NCBI GenBank assembly: GCA_038252405.1
Contig: JBBSAJ010000046.1
Coordinates: 1-18,076, forward strand
Reading direction: 5' to 3'
Length of the DNA: 18,076 nucleotides
Source of the DNA: DATCDE01 sp038252405
GTDB lineage: Bacteria > Actinomycetota > Actinomycetes > Prado026
In this document: positions 7,043 through 15,734 of the stretch, piece by piece
Position numbering within the stretch: the stretch's first letter is position 1
Layout: the number at the start of each line of letters is the position of its first letter
Notes under the pieces: generated by a model
What the model was told of the DNA's origin: nothing
Databases searched by the model: none
The model's input: only the letters and a program-made list of their open reading frames with translations
Position numbers and translations under genes: made by a program

Positions 7043-7092
7043 GGCACCAGCCTGCCGTGCGCGCGTGGTCCGGGCGTCCCGGTTTGACCGCG

Positions 7093-7098
7093 TACCCT
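7093..7098 (+). promoter_or_regulatory. Candidate -10 element of typA
   Basis: TACCCT fits the actinobacterial housekeeping -10 pattern TANNNT and would place the transcription start near 7105, about 32 nt before the typA ATG. No good -35 is seen at the proper distance; a TTGACC just upstream at 7084 is too close. Weak call. Confidence 0.3.
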
Positions 7099-7136
7099 GA
7101 AGGGACCGCCCACCGACCGGAAACGAGCGTTCCCGC

Positions 7137-8987
<1,851 letters not shown>

Positions 8988-8988
8988 C

Positions 8989-9036
8989 ACTTGTCAGGGT
9001 GAGGACGACGTGTACGTCGTCCTCACCCTGACAAGT
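8989..9036. repeat. Dispersed palindromic repeat, copy 2 (probable bidirectional terminator)
   Basis: The most perfect copy: 22-bp arms at 8989-9010 and 9015-9036 around TGTA. Left arm starts ACTTGTCAGGGTGAGGACGA. Relative to copy 1, a C-G pair near the outer end is T-A and a C-G pair in the middle is G-C, so both arms changed together. It lies between the convergent typA and DUF559 genes and encodes the last three residues and stop of the latter. Confidence 0.88.
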
Positions 9037-9952
9037 CGACGGTGAGGGCCCGGGCGAGCTGGGTGGCTACCGCCCGTTGCTGCGACCGGACGACGAACGC
9101 GGGGAAGCGCAGCACCAGCCGTCCGTCCAGGACCAGCGAGTTGTCCCGCTCCATGTCGTCCCACCACTGGGCGGGCAGCAGGTGCAGCGCACCGTCGACC
9201 TCGGCCACGACGACCCGGCCGTCGGGCAGCCGCCACTCGGCGTCCAGGTAGCGCCGCCGACCAGAGGCCTCGACCCGGATCGACTGGCGGACCGGCTCGG
9301 GCAGCCCGAACCGGCGGCAGAGCCGGACGAAGTCGATCTCGGACAGCGCGTGGGACCCGCCACCGATGTCCACGGCGGCCGACATGAGCAGCCGCAGGTG
9401 CCGGATCTGGCCGGCTTCGGCCAGCTCCGCCTGCAGGTCCTCCGCGCGGGTCAGTCGCTGCTGGACGGCGGCAGCGAGCACGCCCACCGCCGTCCTGGGG
9501 CGGCGGCTCCAGGCCGCGGCGTCGACCGCGCTGCGGGCCGGTGTCGTCCGCGGTGGCAGCCGGGTGGGATGGACGTCGGCGACCGGGTCGTACCGCCTGG
9601 ACTCGTGGACCTTGACGCCCCGCAGCGGCGGCAGCGTGGTGCCGCGCGGCACCAGGACGTGGACCGGCTCGCGCTCCCACCCGGTCAGCCCGTCGGCGGC
9701 CAGGGCGGTGAAGGCGCACAGCGCCGCGTGCCGGCCGGCGTTGAGCACGGCCAGCCACCAGGTCTGCTGCCGGGTCGGGGGCCCGTTGTGCAGCAGCACG
9801 GCGTTGGGTCCGACGGCACGCCAGCGGCCGGCGCGGACCTGGGCGGCCACCCGGTCGGCTTCGATGCCGAGGGGGCGCAGCTGTGAGCGCGCGACCACGC
9901 GGTCCTGGCGGTCGGCGAGCGTGGACAGCTCGCGGCGGTCGATCGGGGGCAC
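9023..9952 (-). CDS. DUF559-domain protein (PD-(D/E)XK-like fold) with N-terminal AbiEi-type winged helix
   Basis: A 309-aa soluble protein. Residues 1-~60 resemble the wHTH of AbiEi/'type IV TA antitoxin' proteins (DRQDRVVARSQLRPLGIEAD). The C-terminal ~110 residues are a DUF559/Vsr-like endonuclease fold: E205 in SEIDFVRL, D237 in RRRYLDAEW, then E251-x-D253 (VVVAEVDGALHL), WWDDMERDN and LRFPAFVVR. Those acidic positions fit a PD-(D/E)XK active site, but the Lys is not obvious and nuclease activity is not established for the family. Such genes are abundant and scattered in actinobacteria, and their role is unknown. GTG 9952 is used; no upstream in-frame start exists. Its last residues (LSG) and TGA lie in palindrome copy 2. 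Four CCGTCG hexamers lie upstream (9983-10006). Confidence 0.75.
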   Translation of the reverse strand: MPPIDRRELSTLADRQDRVVARSQLRPLGIEADRVAAQVRAGRWRAVGPNAVLLHNGPPTRQQTWWLAVLNAGRHAALCAFTALAADGLTGWEREPVHVLVPRGTTLPPLRGVKVHESRRYDPVADVHPTRLPPRTTPARSAVDAAAWSRRPRTAVGVLAAAVQQRLTRAEDLQAELAEAGQIRHLRLLMSAAVDIGGGSHALSEIDFVRLCRRFGLPEPVRQSIRVEASGRRRYLDAEWRLPDGRVVVAEVDGALHLLPAQWWDDMERDNSLVLDGRLVLRFPAFVVRSQQRAVATQLARALTVDLSG

Positions 9953-9982
9953 CCCATGACGGTGGCAGGGCCGGCCCGGTCC

Positions 9983-10006
9983 CCGTCGCCGTCGCCGTCG
10001 CCGTCG
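9983..10006. repeat. Tandem hexamer, four copies of CCGTCG
   Basis: Four exact head-to-tail CCGTCG units lie 31 bp upstream of the DUF559 start, between it and palindrome copy 3. On the minus strand they read (CGACGG)4, encoding Gly-Asp repeats in an out-of-frame ORF that I do not believe is translated. Length changes here would alter only leader spacing. Confidence 0.7.
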
Positions 10007-10019
10007 TCCACAGCCTTCG

Positions 10020-10067
10020 AGTTGTCAGGGTGAGGAGGAGCTATCCGTCGTCCTCACCCTGACAAGT
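10020..10067. repeat. Dispersed palindromic repeat, copy 3 (imperfect)
   Basis: Core arms TTGTCAGGGTGAGGA (10022-10036) and TCCTCACCCTGACAA (10051-10065) match copy 2 exactly. The loop-proximal left arm (GGAG instead of CGAC) and one outer base no longer pair. It follows the minus-strand peptidase gene, whose TGA stop (10069-10067) overlaps the outer right arm. Unlike the other copies it is between two genes on the same strand, upstream of DUF559. Confidence 0.85.
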
Positions 10068-12145
10068 CACAGGGAGGCGCGGAGGAATTCGAGCTGGAGC
10101 AGCAGCAGGTTCTCGGCGACGACCTCCTGCGGGGTCATGTGGGTGACCCCGGACAGCGGCAGGAACGTGTGCGGCCGGCCGGCCGCGAGCAGCGCCGACG
10201 ACAGCCGCAGCGAGTGCGCGGCGACCACGTTGTCGTCGGCCAGCCCGTGGACGATCATCAGCGGCCGGCTCAGCCCCGCCGCGTCGGCGAGCAGCGAGCT
10301 GACGGCGTACGCCTGCGGCTGCTCCCGCGGCAGCCCGAGGTAGCGCTCGGTGTAGGCCGTGTCGTACAGCTGCCAGTCGGTCACCGGCGCACCGGCCACG
10401 GCCGCGTGGAACACGTCCGGACGCCGCAGCACGGCCAGCGCCGACAGGAACCCGCCGAACGACCAGCCGCGGATCGCCACCCGGTCGAGGTCCAGCGCGC
10501 CCGGGTGCGCCGCCGCCACGGCCTGCAGCGCGGCCACCTGGTCCTCGAGCACCACGGTGGCGACGTCGAGCCGCACGGCCCGCTCCCAGGACGGCGCCCC
10601 CGGCGTGCCCCGGCCGTCGGCGACGACCACGCAGAACCCCTGGTCGGCCCACCACTGCGACTCCAGGAACGCGCGCTGGGAGTGCACCACCTGCGCGCCG
10701 TGCGGGCCGCCGTACGGGTTCATGAGCACCGGCAGCTTGCCGTCCGCGGCCGTCCGGCCGGCCGGCCACAGCACGGCTGTCGGGATCTCCCGCTCGCCGA
10801 CCCGCAGCAGCTCCACCGTGGGCCGAAACGGCGGCTCGAGCGCGCGCGAGGCGACCCGACCGACCTCGACCCCGTTGCGCCGGACGACGACCTCGGCGAG
10901 CGGACCGTCCAGCGCCGTCCGCGCGACGACGAGCGTGTCCGACGCCCCGCGGGCCGAGTGCCAGCCGGGCCGGTCGGTGAGCCGCTCCCACGAGGTGCCG
11001 AACAGCCTGTAGACGTGCTGCTCGCCGAGCCCCTCGGTCCCGACCGCCAGCACGTCGCCGGACACGTCGGCCACGGCCCGCACCTGGACGCCGGGCGGCG
11101 ACACCGCGACGCCGTCCACGCACAGGGCGTACCGGTCGTCGACCACCTCGACGGTGAGCAGCCGGCCGTCCCACCACGCCGGCGTGCCCGGCACGACGTC
11201 CACCCAGGTCGGGTCGGTCACCTCGCGCAGCAGCTCGGTCCGGCCGCTGCCGGGGTCCACCGAGAGCACGGCGAACCGGTCCTGCCGCCGGGTCATCACC
11301 TGCAGCAGCGGCGCGCCGGACTCCGACCAGTGCACGGTCACCAGGTACGGGTACTGCTCGCGGTCCCAACCGACCTCGGTGCGCGGGCCGCCGTCGAGCG
11401 GCAGGTGCCACAGCGTCACGTCGGCGTTGGCCGTGCCGGCGGCGGGGTAGCGGTGCGCGGCCGGCTCGCGGTCGGGGTTGGCCGGGTCCCCGATGTGCCA
11501 CACCGGCACCGGGGACTCGTCGACCCGGGCCGCCAGCAGCGCGTCGGACGCCGGCGACCACCAGAACCCCCGGTAGCGGTCCAGCTCCTCCGAGGCCGCG
11601 AACTCGGCCAGCCCGAAGGTCACCAGCTCGCCGTCCGGCTCGGCGAGCGCGCGGCCCCCGTCGCCGTCGGCCCCGACCACGTGCAGGGCGCCGCCGGCCG
11701 CGTAGGCCACCCACGCGCCGTCCGGCGAGGGCCGCGGGTCGATCACCGCGCCGGACGCCGGCAGCTCCCGCGCGCCGCCGCCGACCAGGTCGGCGAGGAA
11801 CAGCCGAGACGACAGGGCGAACGCGGCGACCCGGACCTCCCGGTCGGTCGCGTAGCCGGTGATGCCCGCGCCGCCCTCGCGCAGCCGCTCGCGGCGGGCC
11901 CGCTCGGCCGCCGACAGCTCCTCGCCGGTCCCCGGCTCGAGCAGCTCCAGCGGGTCGACGACCAGCCGCTCGGCGCCGGCGTCGACGTCGAAGCACCACA
12001 GGGCGCCGGCCCGGTCGGTGCCGGACGCCGTCCGCAGGAAGGGCACCCGGGCGCCGTCCGGCGACACGGCGAACGACTTCGGCGCGCCCAGGGTGAAGCG
12101 CGCGGTGCGGGCGAACAGGCGGGGGAACGAGACGGTCTCCGACAT
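10067..12145 (-). CDS. S9-family prolyl peptidase (dipeptidyl-peptidase IV type)
   Basis: A 692-aa cytoplasmic serine peptidase, with no signal peptide. Residues 1-~440 form the beta-propeller, including the DPP-IV N-terminal domain signature RYRGFWWSPASDALLAARVD. The C-terminal alpha/beta-hydrolase begins around LPVLMNPYGGPH and carries the triad Ser562 (GWSFGG), Asp637 (HGLADDNV) and His669 (GVTHMT). The spacings of 75 and 32 residues are close to those of human DPP-IV. It should remove Xaa-Pro dipeptides from peptide N-termini. ATG 12145 is chosen by similarity of MSETVSFPRLF starts; two in-frame ATGs 9 and 12 nt upstream are possible. The gene is divergent from mshB with a gap of about 46 bp, and ends in palindrome copy 3. 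Confidence 0.93.
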   Translation of the reverse strand: MSETVSFPRLFARTARFTLGAPKSFAVSPDGARVPFLRTASGTDRAGALWCFDVDAGAERLVVDPLELLEPGTGEELSAAERARRERLREGGAGITGYATDREVRVAAFALSSRLFLADLVGGGARELPASGAVIDPRPSPDGAWVAYAAGGALHVVGADGDGGRALAEPDGELVTFGLAEFAASEELDRYRGFWWSPASDALLAARVDESPVPVWHIGDPANPDREPAAHRYPAAGTANADVTLWHLPLDGGPRTEVGWDREQYPYLVTVHWSESGAPLLQVMTRRQDRFAVLSVDPGSGRTELLREVTDPTWVDVVPGTPAWWDGRLLTVEVVDDRYALCVDGVAVSPPGVQVRAVADVSGDVLAVGTEGLGEQHVYRLFGTSWERLTDRPGWHSARGASDTLVVARTALDGPLAEVVVRRNGVEVGRVASRALEPPFRPTVELLRVGEREIPTAVLWPAGRTAADGKLPVLMNPYGGPHGAQVVHSQRAFLESQWWADQGFCVVVADGRGTPGAPSWERAVRLDVATVVLEDQVAALQAVAAAHPGALDLDRVAIRGWSFGGFLSALAVLRRPDVFHAAVAGAPVTDWQLYDTAYTERYLGLPREQPQAYAVSSLLADAAGLSRPLMIVHGLADDNVVAAHSLRLSSALLAAGRPHTFLPLSGVTHMTPQEVVAENLLLLQLEFLRASL

Positions 12146-12178
12146 GGCAGGCATCATCCACGACCCGCCCGGATCCGT

Positions 12179-12184
12179 GACAAT
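12179..12184 (+). promoter_or_regulatory. Probable -10 element for leaderless mshB mRNA
   Basis: GACAAT ends 7 nt before the A of ATG 12192. This is the spacing at which transcription would begin on the start codon, as in many actinobacterial leaderless transcripts. No ribosome site precedes that ATG, which fits. The -35 region is unclear. Confidence 0.45.
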
Positions 12185-12191
12185 GGCCGGT

Positions 12192-13076
12192 ATGAGCGAT
12201 CGACGGATGCTGCTGGTCCATGCCCACCCCGACGACGAGTGCATCGGCACCGGCGCGACCATGGCCCGCTACGCCGCCGAGGGCGCCGCGGTGACCCTGC
12301 TCACCTGCACCCGGGGCGAGGAGGGCGAGGTGCTGGTGCCCGAGATCGCCCACCTGGCCGCCGGGCACACCGACGAGCTCGGCCCGCACCGGGTCCAGGA
12401 GCTCGCGACCGCCATGGCGATCCTCGGCGTCAGCGACCACCGGTACCTCGGCGGCGAGGGCCGCTGGCGGGACTCCGGGATGATGGGCGAGCCGACCAAC
12501 GACCGGGCGGACTGCTTCTGGCGGGCCGACCTGCTCGAGGCGGCGTCCGAGGTCGTCGCCGTGGTCCGCGAGACCCGGCCGCAGGTGCTGGTCACCTACG
12601 ACACCTTCGGCGGCTACGGGCACCCGGACCACATCCAGGCCCACCGGGTCGCCATGTACGGCGCGCAGCTCGCCGCGGTCACCGGGTTCCGGCCCGACCT
12701 GGGCCCGGCCTGGGACATCCCCAAGGTCTACTGGACGGCGCTGCCCCGGTCCGCCGTCCAGCAGGGCATCGACGCGCTGCTGGCGTCCGGGGCCAGCAAC
12801 TTCTTCGGTGTCGAGTCGGCCGACGACCTGCCGATGGCGGTGGACGACGCCCTGGTGACCACGACGCTGGACGGTCGCGCCTTCGAGCCGACCAAGATGG
12901 CCGCGCTGCGGGCGCATGCCAGCCAGGTGGAGGTGGACGGCGTCTTCTTCTCGATCGCCGCCCAGATCGGGCCGGAGGCCATGGGCGTGGAGTACTTCCG
13001 GCTGGTCAAGGGCACCGCGGTGCCCGACCCGGCCAGCGCGGCCGGCCGGGAGAGCGACCTGTTCGCCCGGCTGTGA
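12192..13076 (+). CDS. mshB: N-acetyl-1-D-myo-inositol-2-amino-2-deoxy-alpha-D-glucopyranoside deacetylase (mycothiol biosynthesis)
   Basis: A 294-aa zinc deacetylase of the PIG-L/LmbE fold. MLLVHAHPDDE places His12, Asp14 and Asp15, and GGYGHPDHIQAHR places Tyr142, His144 and His147. The family's zinc ligands and catalytic residues sit at almost the same numbers as in Mycobacterium tuberculosis MshB (His13, Asp15, Asp16, Tyr142, His144, His147). It removes acetyl from GlcNAc-inositol, the second committed step of mycothiol synthesis. The paralogue Mca is the main alternative; the MshB-like spacing and overall length favour MshB. ATG 12192 is preferred over ATG 12183 because MSDRRMLLVHAHPDDE matches the family start and a -10 element sits 7 nt upstream. 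Other msh genes are not in the window. Confidence 0.9.
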   Translation: MSDRRMLLVHAHPDDECIGTGATMARYAAEGAAVTLLTCTRGEEGEVLVPEIAHLAAGHTDELGPHRVQELATAMAILGVSDHRYLGGEGRWRDSGMMGEPTNDRADCFWRADLLEAASEVVAVVRETRPQVLVTYDTFGGYGHPDHIQAHRVAMYGAQLAAVTGFRPDLGPAWDIPKVYWTALPRSAVQQGIDALLASGASNFFGVESADDLPMAVDDALVTTTLDGRAFEPTKMAALRAHASQVEVDGVFFSIAAQIGPEAMGVEYFRLVKGTAVPDPASAAGRESDLFARL

Positions 13077-13085
13077 AGCCGGGCG
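13064..13085 (+). terminator. Terminator hairpin at the mshB stop codon
   Basis: A perfect 9-bp GC-rich stem, CGCCCGGCT (13064-13072) and AGCCGGGCG (13077-13085), with a GTGA loop that contains the mshB TGA. No U-tract follows. It separates mshB from the FtsH-like gene that begins 137 bp later. Confidence 0.55.
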
Positions 13086-13221
13086 GTGAACGAGTCCCGA
13101 CTGGGCCGAACGTCCACACCTGATAGCCCAACTGGGTGAACTCGGCGAGCGGCGTCTCGCGGCGGGACAACACTGACGGTGAGGTGTCCACACGGTCCCC
13201 CCCATCCCCCAGGAGGCGCAC

Positions 13222-15180
13222 GTGTCGGTCCAGGAAGACCCCGCCCTGCTCGTCCAGCGCACCGGCACGGACGTGGGGGCCAGCCGGGAGCGGTTGCGGC
13301 GGCGGAGGCTGCGCACGCTCACGGTGATCCTGGGGGTGCCGGCGGCCTTCCTGTGGCTGCGGATCCTGCGCAACGACCCGTTCAACGTGTTCGCGCTGCC
13401 GCACATCGACTCGATCATGGCCATGCAGCTGCTCATCGTGGTGGCCATCATCGGCTCGGTCCTGATCATGTTCGTCGGCGGCGGGCGCTCCCCGCACGTG
13501 CTGTACCGGCCCGAGCAGATCGACGTCCGGCTCGACGACATCAAGGGCATCGACGGCGTCAAGGAGGAGGTCGTCCGCTCGCTGAACCTGTTTCTGGCGC
13601 ACCGGAAGTTCGCCGACTCGATGGGTGGCACCCCGCGCCGCGGGCTGTTGTTCGAAGGGGCCCCGGGAACCGGCAAGACGTACCTGGCCAAGGCCATGGC
13701 CCGCGAGGCCGGGGTGCCGTTCCTGTTCGTCTCGGCGACGTCCTTCCAGTCCATGTACTACGGCGCCACCGCGCGCAAGATCCGCTCCTACTTCAAGGCG
13801 CTGCGCAAGGCGGCCCGGGCGGAGGGCGGCGCGATCGGGTTCATCGAGGAGATCGACGCGATCGCCGTCGCTCGTGGTGGCCTGTCGGCGACCACGCTGC
13901 CGGAGGGGCTGCGCGCCACCGGCTTGCCGGTCGGCTGCGGCGGCCTCAGCGGGCTGCCGGCGCTGTACGCGGCCGGGACGCCGGCCACGGTCCTGAACCG
14001 CAGCATGGTCTCCGAGGGCGTCGGCGGCGTCGTCAACGAGCTGCTCGTCCAGATGCAGTCCTTCGACGAGCCCACCGGGTGGCAGAAGGTCCAGGCCAAG
14101 GTCACCGACTGGGCCAACCTCTACCTGCCGGAGAACCGGCAGCTGCAGCGACCGACCCCGCCGGCCACCACGGTGCTGCTCATCGCGGCCACCAACCGGG
14201 CGGACAACCTGGACCCGGCGCTGCTCCGACCGGGCCGCTTCGACCGCCGGCTCACCTTCGAGTCGCCGACCAAGACGGGACGGCGGGAGCTGATCGACCA
14301 CTTCCTGGCCCGCAAGTCGCACGAGCCCGAGCTGGACGACGACGAGCACCGCGACGCGATCGCCTCGGCGACCCAGGGCTACACCCCGGTGATGATCGAG
14401 CACCTCTTCGACGAGGCCCTGGTCAACGCCGTCCGCCGGGACGCCCCGGCCATGAACCGGGCCGACGTGGAGCGGGCCCGGCTGGTGGAGGAGATCGGCC
14501 TGGGCCAGCCGGTCGGCTACACCGTGCACGAGAAGCGGCTGATCGCGACCCACGAGGCGGGGCACGCCACCCTGGCCTGGCTGGTCGCCCCCCAGCGGCG
14601 GCTCGAGGTGCTCACCATCATCAAGCGCCGGGACGCGCTGGGCCTGCTGGCCCACGGGGACGCCGAGGACGTCTTCACCCAGTCCCGGCGGGAGATGCTG
14701 GCACTGATCCAGATCGCCTTCGGGGGCCAGTGCGCCGAGGAGATCTTCTTCGGCGACGTCTCGACCGGCCCGGGCGGAGACCTGCTGTACGCCACGAACG
14801 TGGCCGCGCAGATGGTCGGCGCCGTGGGGATGACCGACACGCTCATCTCCTACGGGGCGATCCAGAACTCCGGCTTCTCCGACACCAACATCGTCGGCCG
14901 GGTGCTCGGCGACGAGAACGGCCGGCGCCGGGTCGAGGACCTGCTGCAGCAGCAGAAGGTGACCGCCATGGGGCTCCTGGAGAACAACCGGCACCTGGTC
15001 GAGGCGCTGCGCGACGCCCTGCTCGAGCGGCACGAGCTGATCGGTCGGCAGATCACCGACATCCTCGAAGCCGCCCAGGCGGCCGGTCCGCGCCGTCCGG
15101 AGGTCGAGCCGGCCGAGCCGGTCACCATCGACCTGCGCTCGGAGCGGGGCGCTTCAGGGGTGCGGCCCGCTGGTCGATGA
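13222..15180 (+). CDS. Atypical FtsH-like membrane AAA+ zinc metalloprotease
   Basis: A 652-aa protein with a perfect AGGAGG 5 nt before GTG 13222. Two N-terminal membrane helices (about 32-48 and 66-86) lead into an AAA+ domain: Walker A GAPGTGKT (146-153), pore loop FQSMYYGA, Walker B FIEEID (207-212), sensor Asn325 (AATNRAD) and arginine fingers in RPGRFDRR. The M41 protease domain has HEAGH (444-448) and probable third zinc ligand Asp520 (GPGGDLLYATNVAAQMV). H448-D520 spacing is near that of E. coli FtsH. Two oddities: the first Walker B acid is Glu rather than Asp, and about 75 extra residues interrupt the AAA core (roughly 221-262 and 283-315). It is thus a divergent paralogue rather than the housekeeping FtsH. 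The stop is 7 nt before cheW, suggesting translational coupling. Substrates are unknown. Confidence 0.88.
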   Translation: MSVQEDPALLVQRTGTDVGASRERLRRRRLRTLTVILGVPAAFLWLRILRNDPFNVFALPHIDSIMAMQLLIVVAIIGSVLIMFVGGGRSPHVLYRPEQIDVRLDDIKGIDGVKEEVVRSLNLFLAHRKFADSMGGTPRRGLLFEGAPGTGKTYLAKAMAREAGVPFLFVSATSFQSMYYGATARKIRSYFKALRKAARAEGGAIGFIEEIDAIAVARGGLSATTLPEGLRATGLPVGCGGLSGLPALYAAGTPATVLNRSMVSEGVGGVVNELLVQMQSFDEPTGWQKVQAKVTDWANLYLPENRQLQRPTPPATTVLLIAATNRADNLDPALLRPGRFDRRLTFESPTKTGRRELIDHFLARKSHEPELDDDEHRDAIASATQGYTPVMIEHLFDEALVNAVRRDAPAMNRADVERARLVEEIGLGQPVGYTVHEKRLIATHEAGHATLAWLVAPQRRLEVLTIIKRRDALGLLAHGDAEDVFTQSRREMLALIQIAFGGQCAEEIFFGDVSTGPGGDLLYATNVAAQMVGAVGMTDTLISYGAIQNSGFSDTNIVGRVLGDENGRRRVEDLLQQQKVTAMGLLENNRHLVEALRDALLERHELIGRQITDILEAAQAAGPRRPEVEPAEPVTIDLRSERGASGVRPAGR

Positions 15181-15187
15181 CCGGCAG

Positions 15188-15637
15188 GTGAGCGAGTCGG
15201 TGGTCGTCCGGATCGGCGCGGGGCGCTACGCCGTGGGCCTGTCCGGCATCGCCGAGGTGGTCACCGCACCGCCGACGACGCGGGTGCCCGGGCTGCCGCG
15301 CTGGCTCACGGGGGTGGCCAACTGGCGTGGCCGGGTCCTGCCCGTGCTGGACCTGCGGCCGTTGCTCGGGGAGGAGCAGAACCCGCTCCCGAGCAGCTCC
15401 CGGCTGGTCATCCTCTCCGTCGACCAGGTCGAGGCCGGACTGCTCGTCGACTCGGTGCTGGGGCTGCTCGGCCCGGTCGAGGACAGCCCGCAGCCGGTTC
15501 CTGCCACGGCCACCTCCGACGTCGCCGCCCTCGTGGTCGGCGTGGTGGCCGACGGCCAGGGACCGGTCTCGCTGCTGGGTGAGCGCGAGGTCCTGCAGCT
15601 GCGCTCCCGGCTCGCGACCGACCTGCGGGCCGGCTGA
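15188..15637 (+). CDS. cheW: CheW chemotaxis coupling protein
   Basis: A 149-aa single CheW domain: MSESVVVRIGAGRYAVGLSG, IAEVVTAPPTTRVPGLPRWLTGVANWRGRVLPVLDLRPLLGEEQN in segments, and the VEAGLLVDSVLGLL segment. The 'G-NWRG-VLPV-DL' strand is the most diagnostic part of the fold. CheW bridges receptors and CheA in the membrane-associated array. GTG 15188 follows the protease stop by 7 nt with only a weak ribosome site (GGCAG), so its translation may be coupled to the gene before it. Length is typical for the family. The receptor and CheA genes follow on the same strand, supporting a working signalling module. Confidence 0.92.
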   Translation: MSESVVVRIGAGRYAVGLSGIAEVVTAPPTTRVPGLPRWLTGVANWRGRVLPVLDLRPLLGEEQNPLPSSSRLVILSVDQVEAGLLVDSVLGLLGPVEDSPQPVPATATSDVAALVVGVVADGQGPVSLLGEREVLQLRSRLATDLRAG

Positions 15638-15639
15638 CC

Positions 15640-15655
15640 CCGTTCACGCGAACGG
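15640..15655 (+). promoter_or_regulatory. Short hairpin in the cheW-receptor gap
   Basis: CCGTTC and GAACGG flank a 4-nt loop right after the cheW stop, in the only sizeable gap (97 bp) of the chemotaxis cluster. It may be an attenuator, a processing site or chance. No promoter motif of the flagellar (FliA-like) class is convincing nearby. Confidence 0.3.
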
Positions 15656-15734
15656 CCTACAGGACGACCGCCCACCGCCCGATGCACAGCACGGGGCTGC
15701 CGTGTCGACGTCGGCCGGTCGAGGGAGGGTGCTC

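Noticed and set aside
10139..13123. 994-codon plus-strand open frame opposite the S9 peptidase
   Set aside because: It is the antisense of a gene with a complete catalytic triad and DPP-IV signatures. No recognisable protein pattern, only His/Arg/Gly/Pro-rich sequence.
13086..13221. FliA-type flagellar promoter (GCCGAA at 13105-13110) for the chemotaxis cluster
   Set aside because: GCCGAA is common in such GC-rich DNA, and no matching -35 (CTCA/TAAA) lies at 15-18 nt upstream.
10041..13754. Very long minus-strand open frame (1,237 codons) across the peptidase, mshB and protease genes
   Set aside because: It runs in a different frame from the peptidase and antisense to mshB and the protease. 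Its translation is Arg/Gly/Ala/Pro-rich low complexity, the usual by-product of GC-rich codon bias.
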